The notes beneath the pieces are model-generated. The model was not told the origin of the DNA, searched no databases, and was given only the letters and a program-made list of their open reading frames with translations. From Utricularia gibba (lineage: Eukaryota > Streptophyta > Magnoliopsida > Lamiales > Lentibulariaceae): DNA of 64,000 bases. The stretch covers positions 2,480,001 through 2,544,000 of the forward strand of contig NEEC01000008.1 of assembly GCA_002189035.1 (NCBI GenBank). Direction: 5' to 3'. Made by a program: the position numbers and the translations under genes. Positions 22,937 to 35,000 of this stretch are shown here, piece after piece (position 1 is the first letter of the stretch; each line of letters begins with the position of its first letter).

Positions 22937-25900
22937 ATGGATTTAGAAGTGATGGACACTCCGAATGCAAGCAGCAGCAACAAGATAGTTGCACCCGCCG
23001 GAAAAATTGAGGTTTAATTTGGATTCCTCCCGCAAAGCATCCGTCTTTCTGTTACATTTTAGTTTCTCCTTTTGGGTTTTTTTTGTTTGCTGGAATCTTC
23101 TTATTTGGTGGGTTTTGCGCGGTATTCTACTTTAGTAAGGCTCATCTATCCGATTTGTACCGTTGGACTACTTTGTTAATTCCCAGCGAAAAAAACGGGT
23201 CTTTTCAGTTGATTTTGTTAATATCATTGCATTTTTCCTTGAGTTGTCTGATGGTTTCCAGGGTGTATGATATGCTCAGAATTACATTTTTTTTTCCTTT
23301 TATGTTGATCCAGCATCTGCCATCCTTGTTTCCTTCAAGTAATGACAGTTTTCCCGCCGCATTGTGCAGGATTCACCCATTTATAACTTTATCAATAATC
23401 TTTCACCCATTAAACCAGTTGAGTCTTCGCGAGTTTCTCAGACGATCAATCCGCTTTTCCTTGCATCACCTCCATCAGTTTTCACTTCACCTCAGATCAA
23501 TTCTCAAAGGGACGCTAGAATTCTTCTAAGGTAGCAAATGTGGTTACTGTTAGTGATTGTGTTGTTTAGTTGAGTTTAGGAAAAATTTATTAAATGCTTC
23601 TATCTGGTAGGCACCAGCTCCCTGAACCATCAAAACCCGAATTTGCTTCAGATTGTGGGATTACAGCAACGGAAAGTCAGCTAACTACCGATGGTTCTAA
23701 GTCTTTGGCACTGGAAGTGCATGTACAGAACCTCAAGCCCAAGGAATCTGCTGGAAAAGCACCTGGTGAGATACTTTTTGAATGCCTTCAGTTTGTGGTT
23801 GATTCTTCAGAAGATCCGAGTGACAATGGTGCTATTCCTAACTAATGCTCTGTTTTTGAAGCTGGAAACATGGTTCCATGCAATTCCTCAAGACGTGTAT
23901 CATGTGTGCTAGACTCATGTCAAGGAATTCCGTATGGAACTAGAGGGGACTCAGAGGGGGAAGACAACGCTGATCAAACTGCAGAAGTCACGTCCTCTGA
24001 ATGGGATTGTTTGATTGCCGATGCATTGAAATTTGAGTCACCAAATGAAGAAAATTCTTACAGGACATCAGTCAATCCTCAGTCAAATACCTACATGACC
24101 GTTGAACATGAGATGCATGTCTCCACTGAGCAACTTGGAGGGGGCAATGGAAAGGACTCCTTATGTACCGTGCTTGGAGAAGGAATGGATATTGGTGACG
24201 CTCATGAATGTATAACTGGTTCATCAGCAAGTGATCCTGACAATGCCATGGATTGTGAGGTAAAAACTTCACTCAGCATTCTTAGTGCATTTGAACTCTC
24301 TACCACAATCCTTTTTTTTTTTTTTTTTTTTTTACGTATCTGTAGATTGAAAATGTCTGTTCACTCTTCAATGTTATCTCCTTTCCCTAGCATCATTTTG
24401 GCATTTACCGAGGGATGAGACGACGCTGCCTGGTGTTTGAGATGGGGGCTGCTGGCAGAAAGCATTTAAAACAGAACTATGGCCCTGAATCATCTTCCAT
24501 ACAGCAGCCTGAAACCGCTGATTTCTCGAATGATCAAAGTCTAGTTCCAATGAAGGATGAAAACCAGTCATTATGCCATCTATTACCAGGGATCGGTTTG
24601 CATCTAAATGCTCTTGCTTCAACTCCCAACAACTCCAAAACTGGTAGCCATGATTCTTCAGCTTCCAGACGTCTATTGATAGGACCCAGCTCCTCTGTCA
24701 ACTTCCAATCTACGATTGGAAATCAAGAACTGCATAATGATATTCCTTCTGCTGGCACTGACAGAGCAGATCTTGGCCAGGAATCTGCATATATTGCAAC
24801 TGAAGATATGAGTCACAGTAGCTCAAAGAGGAAGAGGTTTTTCCCACCTGCTCATCTGTACATGATTTAGATACCTTTTTAGATCTATCTAATGTACTGC
24901 TGGGATACAGACGTAGGTCAGAACCATCTGCAGAAGCTGAAGGCTGTAAGAGGTGTAACTGCAAGAAATCAAAGTGCCTAAAGCTGTATGTCTTTTAATT
25001 TATCTGCTTCTCATGTTCGTGGCTTTTCTTGCTGTTTATGATGATGCCTTCTTTCTGATACAGATATTGTGAATGTTTTGCGGCTGGTGTCTACTGTATG
25101 GAGCTTTGTGCTTGTGTTGACTGCTACAATAAGCCTGCCCATGAAGACACAGTCCTAGCAACTCGCACTCAAATAGAATCAAGAAATCCTCTTGCTTTTG
25201 CTCCCAAAGTGATCCCAGGATCTGATATGCTCTCTGAAACAAGGGTTAGAGGCTGGATTTGGAGATTCGCGTCTCATGCTCTCCTTTTGTGAGATTCCAT
25301 ACATTTATGGTATTCTATGCTCATTTTTTCGCAGGATTACTCTACCAAGACACCAGCTTCTGCTCGACATAAGCGTGGATGCAATTGCAAGAAATCTGGC
25401 TGCCTGAAGAAATATTGTGAATGCTATCAGGTTTTCTCCCTTTTCCTCTATGCTTTTGCTGCTTTCGCTTAGCTTGAATGCTTATGGAAGGCTTTCACTC
25501 TCTCGAAGAGTGGAGTTGGTTGCTCCTTTAACTGCAGATGTGAAGGTTGCAGGAATGCATTTGGTAGGAAGAACGGTGAGTTTGCATTATGAGCAACAAC
25601 ATTCACCTCGAAATCTGAATTCGTTCATCTATCTTGAATCAGGATATCTTGTCGGCATGGAAGCTGATGTTGAAGACCATGGAAAGGATGCAAGTGACGA
25701 GAGTTTTTTTCATGGAACTCCCCATGAAACGTTACTTGAAAACAACTTTGATTCAGATACTCCTGCAACTCCTAAAAGGAACAAAAGGCATGGAATACTA
25801 GCAAGCATCTGATGCTCATTTTTTCATCTAATTTTAAATCATTGCTTGGTTATCTTTTTATAACAGGCAGTTGATTCAGCTCCAGTGTTCCTCCAAGAAG

Positions 25901-26184
25901 AAACCTCCTAGAGCATCTGTGTCTACGATCAATATCAGGAACGTACTTGGTGGTAAATCAAGCTTCAAGCTACCACCAAACTCTGATCAACATTTGGAAA
26001 CTGTGAAAGAAGATGACATTTCCAATGTCATGCATGAATTTTCGTCTCCAAGCTGTGTTGTCAAATCATTGTCCCCAACGGGAAAAGGGTATCACCCCCT
26101 CATAGCGCAACAGGCCTCAGGAGCAGTAGAAAGTTGATACTTCAATCTATACCATCATTCCCTTCACTCACTCAAAACCAATGA
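22937..26184 (+). CDS. TCX: TSO1-like CXC-domain (CPP/TCX) DNA-binding protein, with an apparent C-terminal frameshift
   Basis: TSO1-like proteins bind DNA through two cysteine-rich CXC motifs, belong to DREAM-type complexes, and control cell division and meristem organisation. Eleven exons keep phase: 22937-23011, 23370-23530, 23611-23765, 23862-24259, 24391-24836, 24911-24985, 25064-25244, 25335-25430, 25509-25575, 25643-25787 and 25867-26184. The N-terminus has [20 protein letters not shown], and exon 5 starts with the family motif [14 protein letters not shown]1 is [22 protein letters not shown]2 is [19 protein letters not shown]. The joining [10 protein letters not shown] is standard. 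The intron after 25787 needs a GC donor. In the last exon the frame must change at a four-C run (26073-26076) to reach the conserved [15 protein letters not shown] and the stop at 26184. Unshifted reading stops at 26137. Length with the extra base would be about 705 residues. Confidence 0.9.
24312..24333 (+). repeat. Poly-T tract of 22 bases in an intron
   Basis: This uninterrupted T run lies about 57 bases before the acceptor of exon 5 in the TSO1-like gene. It may act as an extended pyrimidine tract. Its exact length should be treated with caution. Confidence 0.8.
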
Positions 26185-29100
26185 AGTCATTCGCTCTTGC
26201 ATGCAGAAATATATCCAAACTCCAGGTATGTAAGATGTGCTGCCTTAGTTTTGTGCAATATGAGTTGTTCCTCTTCTTGTATGATGTTGTTAGTTGGAAA
26301 AATAATGCAAATTTGTTGGATATACTGACTGTTGTATGCCTTATATTTCTGTGAATTGTCAGCTTTACTTCAAACGTACATGAAAGAATAATTCCTGAGA
26401 CCATGCATTGGAGAATAATGAAAGTAAATTGCAGGATTGTAGCTTAACATTCTCTTCCTTAGTCCACATGATGTCACATAGGTGCTAACTAGACATGGAA
26501 TGCTGCCCCATTAGCCCATACATGCATTGGATACGTTCATTATGGGCTGAACCAGGGTTGCCCAAACAACTTATTCTGTGACTGCTGCTCTTTTGATGGC
26601 TAGATACCCGGTTGGTTCAGCTGGTGTCTCCAGTACCAGAGCTGTGGGTAAAAGCCCCTATGTTGGATGCATTTGTATTGGGCTTGAGTAGTTGTAATCA
26701 TCTTTTGGTGATTTGTTCTGGCATGCTGAGCCCATCTGCATTTCAGAAATGACCGAACGCCTCCTACATCTCTCTTTGCCTCCGGGATGACGATGATCCA
26801 CCCCCTGCGGGTGAGTGCTTGCTACAATCATTCCCAGGTAAGCATTCTACAGCAGCAAGCAGCATGGAAGGCTGGAACATATGAAAAAGAACAGTAAAAT
26901 TTTCATAGAATTGGATAAACACTGATAAAGGCTTGATTCTCTCATATCCATGAAAATTTTGTTCAGAAAAGAGGACAGCGGATCTCAGGCTGAAGACAAA
27001 ATAGCTGCACATGGTTTGTCTGAGACACCCCACGGCATTTTCCAAAAAGTGAACCTTCAATAATAATGCAATGTAATAACTATTCCCCTAACCCCTACCT
27101 TTGTTTATGGCTTAAATCTAAATGCATGCATCCAAGGAGCAGGAATTGACTCAAAAGAATTTTTCAGCCTTAGTTTAATATATGCTGTATCAGTTCTTTT
27201 CTTCTTCCGGAGTTACCCGACAAGCTGAAGTGCCCGTGACCTGACCCCAAGGAGCAGCAGCTGAGGTCCTCTGCTCAGTTTCAGCAGCCTTTTCTTTTGT
27301 CTGCTTTTCACCCAAGTAACGCAACATCAACGGCGTACGTGCACCTCGGTAAATCCTAAAAGGAACTCCAGGATCCCACACCGGCTTCTTTAATGAAAGG
27401 GGCAGCTGAGCTTTCTTTGCATTCGGCCAGGAAAACGACCCACCACAAATTTCTCATCTTTCACTGCTAATGCTGACGCTTATTTTTCCCATTTCTGAGT
27501 AAAACAGTAAAACCCTTTTGGGTTGAAAGCGGTATGTATCAGAAAGAAAGGAGCATTTGAGGCAACTTATTGCTTCACTTGCCTTCCATTACGCCACTTT
27601 TAAAAAGCGAATAAGTTAGAAGTTAACAGCATTTATGTTCTTTAGTGTGTGGGTGTATCGAATTGATCATTCATGCTCGTCAACCAGTGGGGTACGACTG
27701 TGAAGTGTGAACGTGAAAAGATGGTGGCCAATGGCCCGCTTCAAAGCTTTTTTTAAGCATCAGCCATATCCATGCTATTAATACCCGAGTCTAACCAGCT
27801 GCATGGTAGCCAAACCACATCCAAAAAATGGGTTTTGTTAGGTGTTGTATTTCAGACAATATTGTCATCCAAGCTCCTGTCTCCCACTCAGTGGCTTCTT
27901 TTGTCAAAGTAGTCCGTTGAAGCCGACCCCTGACTTGTTCAAAATGTCTTGTAGCAGATCATACTGAGTTTTCCAGTTCTCTGATAATCGCTTTCTACTC
28001 GATATCGAATGTGATATTCGAGTGAGGGCTACGGAAAGCTAATGTCTTGGTTGCAAGCATCATCGAGTGTGGCAGAATGAATGATGGGGGGAAAAACAAA
28101 GAGGAGAAATGGATATCCACAGGGTGTTTATCCCAAAACCTCAATCATAGTCAAGTGTAGCAGATGAGCAACAGAAGACAAGATTCATTATTATGCTTTC
28201 CTGCACAAACCTTAAACTGAGGCACATCTCCATAACTACCTTTGGCGTGTATCCAAAAAGAAACACGTTTGCTTTAATGCTCTTTGATGTACCAGCGATT
28301 CGTACAGGAAGAGAAGCAAACATGACAAGGGTAGTGCTGTCTGAGGGACAGTGTTTGAGAAAGCAGATGTCCAGAACCTGAAAGTTAACAACTTGTAGGC
28401 GTTATCAGGTTCCACTGATGATTGATCTGAGTTTAACAACGATGGCATTCCACCACGGCCAACCCAACCCCAGAACTCCCCGGTCCTCTAAGACAACAAG
28501 CTAACTGTACAACACAACCATCTCAGATCGGAATTCTAAACAGTAAACAGATCAATCAGGCAAGGTGTCTTCAGGACGACGCAAAGGCACTCAAGTAATC
28601 CAGTTCCTCAGTTTCCATCCCAGCAATCTAAGTAGATGGGGTAGGTGCTAATCACATCAGCAGTCAATCGGTTCACCGAGATTGATTTTTGTGTACCGCC
28701 CTCCTCCTCATTTGATTGCTAGAGGCCAAGACAAGGGAGGTGCATTATTTCCCTCTTGTTTGGTGACTGACAAACACATGGCGCCGGTAGGCATCAAAGT
28801 GTTCCTACAAGCTGGCCCTTTTATGCAACATTTATCGTATGCGATTCCATCATTATCGCCGCTTCGGACCACATGACGAGAACGCAGACGCTGCCTCATA
28901 ATTGGAAAAGCCTCAAAATCCCTCCTCACCCAATAACTTAACTACCTTCCTCCACTTTACCCACACCGCATCACCTTTTTTTTTTTTTACCGCACATGGT
29001 AAAAATATAGTATAAATTATGTTAAGTTATATTAGATAAATTATAAAGAATACCCTTTTATAAATAATTATTTTATTAAAAAAGTGTTCATTTATGAAAA

Positions 29101-31070
29101 ATTTAATTATGGATTTAATAAATAGAATTTTATTTTTTTACTATGATATAAAACTACACCAACTTTTTTTTCTTACATCTCAATCATCTTAATTTTCAAT
29201 CCATACTTGTTGCCAGTCATAATCTCCTTGGGTCGCAAGAGAGGGAAATTTTTTTTAAAAAAAAGTAAGATGAAATATTTTTTATTAATTAATATATTTT
29301 ATAAATAAAATATTATATCAAATACATATTGACACGTTAACGTTAATACTTCAATAATCACACTTTCAATATAATAATTACTTAACAATCCCTTCAGAAA
29401 ACGCTATAGTCATCTTTTAGTGAGCTTTTTTTTTTGTTTTTTGTAATATAACGACAGTTTTTTAAATGATTTTATTATCCTAAAAAATAAGAATTTACAT
29501 ATATTTTTTATCTTTTAAAAAGATATAAATGCGTATCTTCTATTTTATTAAAATAATATTTCAAAAATTGATTTTCGAGAATCCAACGTGTGCATTGAGA
29601 CCCAACTGATAAATATCAATCATGGCATCATTCTAATTCTAAAGCGGTCTCCCATTTCTCATGGTTTCCGCATACAATGCAAATCAAACCCTTATTAGAA
29701 CAAATAATCTCATATCAATCTGAATTCGAAATTAAGATGACCAACTATAAAATGAATTATATATCACTAATAATCAATTAAATTTAATATTTTTTAATGT
29801 GATTTATGTTTGTAATGTAAACAATATTTTTGTCCCAATACCCCAACCCATGTATTCATTAATCCTCTTGCCAAGGCCAGCTACCCACCACATGGATCTT
29901 AATTATTGAGTCATTAATATGACCCCACCCCCCCTTCTTAAACCTTACATTATCATTATCAGCCCTTCTTCTCTCTTCAACCCTCACACACACACGGGTA
30001 ACAGTCCTTCATTTTAGCCCTAGAGTCACCCCAGTTAAAGGGAGTGAAAACCACATTACAAATTTAGTCATACTTAATGAAGTATGTTAAAAAGTGATAG
30101 AATGACCACTTTTGTAAATGACACCAAAACATACCCCAATTTTACGTTTCAAAATTATTAATTTATATTATTTCTTTTCATAATATATAATATCACCTTA
30201 CAAAAATATTAGTATTACTATCATGTTCAATATATTGCCCAAATAACTTATTCTCCAGGTAAAAATAACAAAAATCGGATATTTTTTTTTATAAAAAAAT
30301 GGTAAAGCAGCACGTGAATAACATTGACAGAATCAAATTTATTACATCGTAAATTATGAAAAACATGTGATTGTGACGCACAATTTCTAGAGCACTATAT
30401 TTGGAATAACTTCAAATGCAATTGTGACATATGAATGCATACGTGAACTATGTTTTAAAATGATTGGTTCAATACCGGTCCGAATTTTTTGGATTCGATT
30501 CAATAATTTGTATAATTAAAATAATATTAAATTTAAATAATTATTTTTATTTTCATAATTAAAAATAATGAATTAGATTCAATCTCCTTTCATTTAATAA
30601 TATTATGTATTTGGTAGATAGGACAGAGATGCACAGAATCCTGCAATTGTATTCTTGTTACCTAACTTCATTCATGGGTAAGTTCTGTGTGTTCACCGAG
30701 TTTCTGGGAATGGGTTGGGTGTGAGTGTGGACAGAAGGAGGGTTAGGTTTTAGATGCGAATGGAGGTATATGATGATTGCCCACAAGTGAATAAAGGGGG
30801 GGAGAGGAGTCAACAAAGTGAACCAAAGAAATATGGCCGTTGTCAGGGTGAAGCCATTTCCGCTTTTCTTTCTCGAGTGTAAACCCATGACTCGGTCGGG
30901 ACAGTTCACAATTCACATCATTCGGATCTGATCTGGAGTTGCTCTGAAAAGGGTCCATTCATACAATATAAAAAAAGCATTGTGTGGATTTGTTGGTATA
31001 TTTTTTTAGGGGACTGATTGGTATTGATATATTAAGGATTTGTGTGTTGTGTCTGTGTGTGTGCGTGGAT
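26185..31070. other. Long spacer between the TSO1-like and NET1 genes
   Basis: No protein gene can be supported in this 4.9 kb. About 28980-30660 is highly AT-rich, with a short (CA)n at 29987-29996. A minus-strand frame at about 27190-27450 reads WDPGVPFRIYRGARTPLMLR and continues upstream through a short in-frame stretch. It looks protein-like but matches nothing I recognise. Other ORFs (26764-27060, 28141-28930) overlap on both strands and look like chance readings. Part of the right end is presumably the NET1 promoter. Confidence 0.45.
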
Positions 31071-31280
31071 CTCTACTTTTCTACCGTCTCCCCAGAGTGA
31101 CAGAGCAGCAGCACCACCACCAACCAACCGAGGGCCAGCCTGACTGCGTAGTGAAGATGACCCATCAGTATAAGGAGAGAGAGAAGCTGTGAGGAGAGAA
31201 GATGCTCCCGGACCAGAATGCGCCGCGGTTTGAGAGAGGAACAAATGGGGTGAAGAATCTTTTCATTTCCGGCTTCATGG
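31070..31280 (+). other. Possible 5' leader exon of the NET1 gene
   Basis: A less AT-rich stretch ends at a good donor (CATGG|GTAACT at 31280/31281), and a 5' intron ending close before the NET1 ATG at 32076 is common in this family. A CT/GT-rich patch at 31038-31066 precedes it. No transcript evidence is available, so this is inference. Confidence 0.3.
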
Positions 31281-32075
31281 GTAACTTTATTTTGTTTCTT
31301 TGATCTCTGTTGCGCCCCAGAGGATCAAGGCTCCGGTATTTTGATCACCATTCTGGGGAATTAGACCAAAGATCTCATCTTTCAAGGTCCATTTGCGCCT
31401 CTGTTACTTCTGTTTTACTTCATTCCATGGCCACTTTGAGGGTGATCTGCTTTGGCTGAATGTATCCCGACTTTTCACTTTTTTTTTTCTTCTTTTTGTT
31501 GTCGGAGCTTCGTAAAACCATTTGTTTAACTCCCTGTGGAACCAGTACTCTCATTCGTCTCTTCCTGTAGATATTCTGTGTGGAAATGCTCAACCTTGTG
31601 TGATTTCATCGTTTTCTGTGTATGAAACGTAACTTGAGTTGGTTCTCAGTGTTCTTAAAGACTATGGGTTCGGGAATACCAACATGATTTTTTAGCCTAT
31701 GTGTGACAGTTACCGTTTTACTTTTATCCTGCTGTTGAAATTGGCGTACTGTACCATGATCAATGATGACTCTGTGGGATCCAACTTGTTCCATTACGCG
31801 GTTAACTACTGTAAACTCTAGTGTGTTTTACTGGCCTAAATCTGAGAGAATCCTGTCTTTGGGTCTTGGTTCATCCAGGTTTCTTTAGTTGATCATTTTA
31901 GTGAATCCAGTCAAGAGGAGCATTAGCAGAGTTTCAGCTGACTTAATCGATCAAGTAAATCACCTGTTTTTTCATTAGCAATTTGGAACAGTTCGTTGAA
32001 TATTCATTCTTCTCTTTTCCATGATCGTAATATTCATGTTGTTTTCCCATTTTCATTCAATCCAGTTCTGAGGCA

Positions 32076-35000
32076 ATGGCGGCAGTGCCCCGATCTGAAT
32101 CCAGGCGCCTGTATTCTTGGTGGTGGGATAGTCACAATACCCCAAAGAACTCAAAATGGCTCCAAGAAAATCTTACAGGTTAGAGATGAGGGATAATGGC
32201 TGCTTATGCTGTCCATGGATCTAACATGTTTTTCACTTATCTTGAATCAGATATAGACGACAAGGTGAAGTCCATGATCAAGCTCATCGAAGAAGATGCA
32301 GATTCTTTTGCAAGACGGGCTGAAATGTATTACAAGAAACGTCCTGAGCTGATGAAGCATGTTGAAGAATTCTACCGTGCATACCGAGCTCTAGCTGAAA
32401 GATACAACCATGCAACTGGAGAACTTCGCCATGCACATCGAACACTGGCAAAAGCGTTTCCTGATCAAGTGCCTCCTGAACTGTATCAGGACTCGCCACC
32501 TTCAAAACCTTTGGCTTTGGGACAGGAGCCTCATACTCCTGAAATGAAACCTCTCTTGATTGATGCTTGTGACATGCTGCCTTTGGATGAATGCAGCCCT
32601 TTTGGAGCCAAGTCAGTTTCCTCAGGTACTAGCCAACGGCAACGATACTCAGAAGGTCGATTGACAAGAAGGGCTTTAAAATATGATTTGTCTGAGGACC
32701 AGTTGTCTTCATCTGTTGAAAGTAGAAGCTTTGATGATGAGGTGAATCTTCTGTCTACTGAAAATCAGAATCTTAAGAATAAGGTTCTTGAGGAGAGTGA
32801 ACGAGCAGGAAAAGCAGAGGCTGAAGTTGAGAGCTTAAAGCAGGCTCATGATGCTTTGCAAGCTGAAATGGAAAACGTGCTCCTGCAGCATCAGATGTGC
32901 TTGTCGAAGCTATCACTTGTCGAGGCTGAGTGTTCCAATATGCAGAATGATTCGACAAGGCTCATTGAGAAAGCCAACCAAGCCGAAATTGAAGTCCAGA
33001 CACTCAAAGAAGCTCTGTTTCATCTGGAGGCTGATAAGAATGCTGGATTGGTTAAACACAAGGAGTATATGGAGAAGATATCTATCCTTGAGGCCAAGCT
33101 TGCTCGAGATGGAGAACATAGACAAAGTCTTGTTTCAAGAGAGAAAGAAGCTTTGAGTGAAGTTCAGTTTCTAAAAGAAGAAATCTCAAGATTGAAGATT
33201 GAAAAGGATGCTGCAATTCATAGGTACACAGAACTTCAAGGAAAAGCATCATCTCTTCAGGAGGTCATTCATGGTACAGAAAATGAGGCTGCGCTACTAA
33301 AGAAGCAGGCAGAAATAGCTGAAGCTGAAGTTCGTGAGCTCAAGAAGTTGATTGAAGATCTGATCAAACAGAAAGAAACTTTTGCTATTCAGTATCAATG
33401 TTGCATGGAGAGGATGGCTGAGCTTGAGCATGATTTATTAAGTGCAAAAGAGGAAGTGAAGCGCCTTAATAATGAAGTTTTAACTGGAATTATGAAATTG
33501 AAGAATGCTGAAGATAAGTGCAATCTGCTTAAGGTATCAAACGACTCACTGAAGAATGAGGCAGAAAACCTGGTAAAGAAAATTGCTGTGAAAGATCAAG
33601 AACTTTATGAAAAGCAGCATGAGTTGGAGAGTATACAAACTTGTTTGCAAGATGAGCATGTGCGCCGTGGTAAGATTGAATCCACTCTGGATACATTGAG
33701 GAAATTGCATTCTCAATCCCAAGAAGACCAAAAGGCTCTTGCTGCTGAGCTCAAGAACATGCTTCAAGCGCTTACTGACTTGGAGTTGAACAAACAAGGA
33801 TTGGAAGAAGCATTTCGGCATGCTCAGGATGAGAATGAGACTCTGTGCTTGAAAAACTTGGCTGCTGCTGCTTCTATGGAGAAATTGCAGGGAGAAATTT
33901 TAACCTTAAGTGAGATCAAGTCCAAGCTAGAAAAAGAATTGTGTCTGCATACCAGCAAGGGCGAATCACTTGAACAAGAGGTTTCACTTTTGAAAGAAGA
34001 AATACGGGAGTTGAATGAAAGCTATCAGGATGTAGTTGAGCAAGTGAAAACAGCAGGGTTAACCCCTGAACTTCTAGCATCTGCTGTGAGGAGTTTAAGA
34101 GATGAAAACTCGTCTCTGAAACAAAATAATGACCAAATCAATCAAGAGAAAGAAATTTTGTTGGAGGAGATCAAACAACTTGTTGGAAAAAATGTGGCTT
34201 TAGAGAACTCTCTGAATGATGACCTTGGTAAATCAGAAAGGAAGATGAGTGCATTAGAAGAATCCTGCCAATCTCTTCGTGGTGAAAACGCCGAACTTTT
34301 CGCTGAAAAAGCAGCTCTTCTTTCTCAGCTGAATGTTGTGACAGAGAGTATGCACAGGTTATTGGAAAAGAACGCTGTTTCAGAGAACTCATTATCAGCT
34401 GCTAGGACTGAACTGGAAGTTTTGAAGGAAAAATCCAAGGGATTGGAAGAAATCTGTGAGCTTCTTCGGAAGGAAAGGTCTTACCTTTTAAATGAAAGAG
34501 ATAGCTTGTCGTCAAAGTTGCAAACCGTCGAGCAAAAAGTTGAGAGCTTGGAGAAGCGGTGTTCGGGACTCCAAGAAAAATATGCTTGCCTAGAGAAGGA
34601 GAAGGAAGCCATGCATATTCAAGCTCAAAAACTCGAGGTTTCTTTGAGTGTAGAAAAGCAAGAAAGAAAGAACTCCAAAATGCAGAGTGAAATAAGAATG
34701 GTTGGACTGGAAAAACAAATTCATATGTTGGAAGAGGAGAACAGATGGCAGAGGCAAGAATATCAAGCTGAGCGTGAGAAATCTCTTAAAGCTCAACTGG
34801 AGTACTCGGCCCTGCAGAAGTTTGTTAAAGATGTTGAAGAGAAAAACTGCTCACTAATATCTGAGTGCCAGAAACATGTTGAGGCGTCTCTGTTGGCAGA
34901 GAAGTTGATCCTGGAGCTGGAAACTGAAAGCCTCCAGCAACAGGTGGAAGCTGAACTTCTTTTGGATGAGATTGAACGTCTGAGATTCGATATTTACGAG

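Noticed and set aside
24312-24333. Poly-T as a retroposon tail
   Set aside because: There is no duplicated target site or element body beside it; it lies in a normal intron near the acceptor.
26087-26118. A short intron to connect the TSO1-like C-terminal frames
   Set aside because: It would be only about 30 bases long, below the usable minimum for plants, and a one-base change at the C run gives a better match to the family.
31996-32196. ORF overlapping the NET1 first exon
   Set aside because: It is out of frame with the NAB domain and runs through the NET1 intron.
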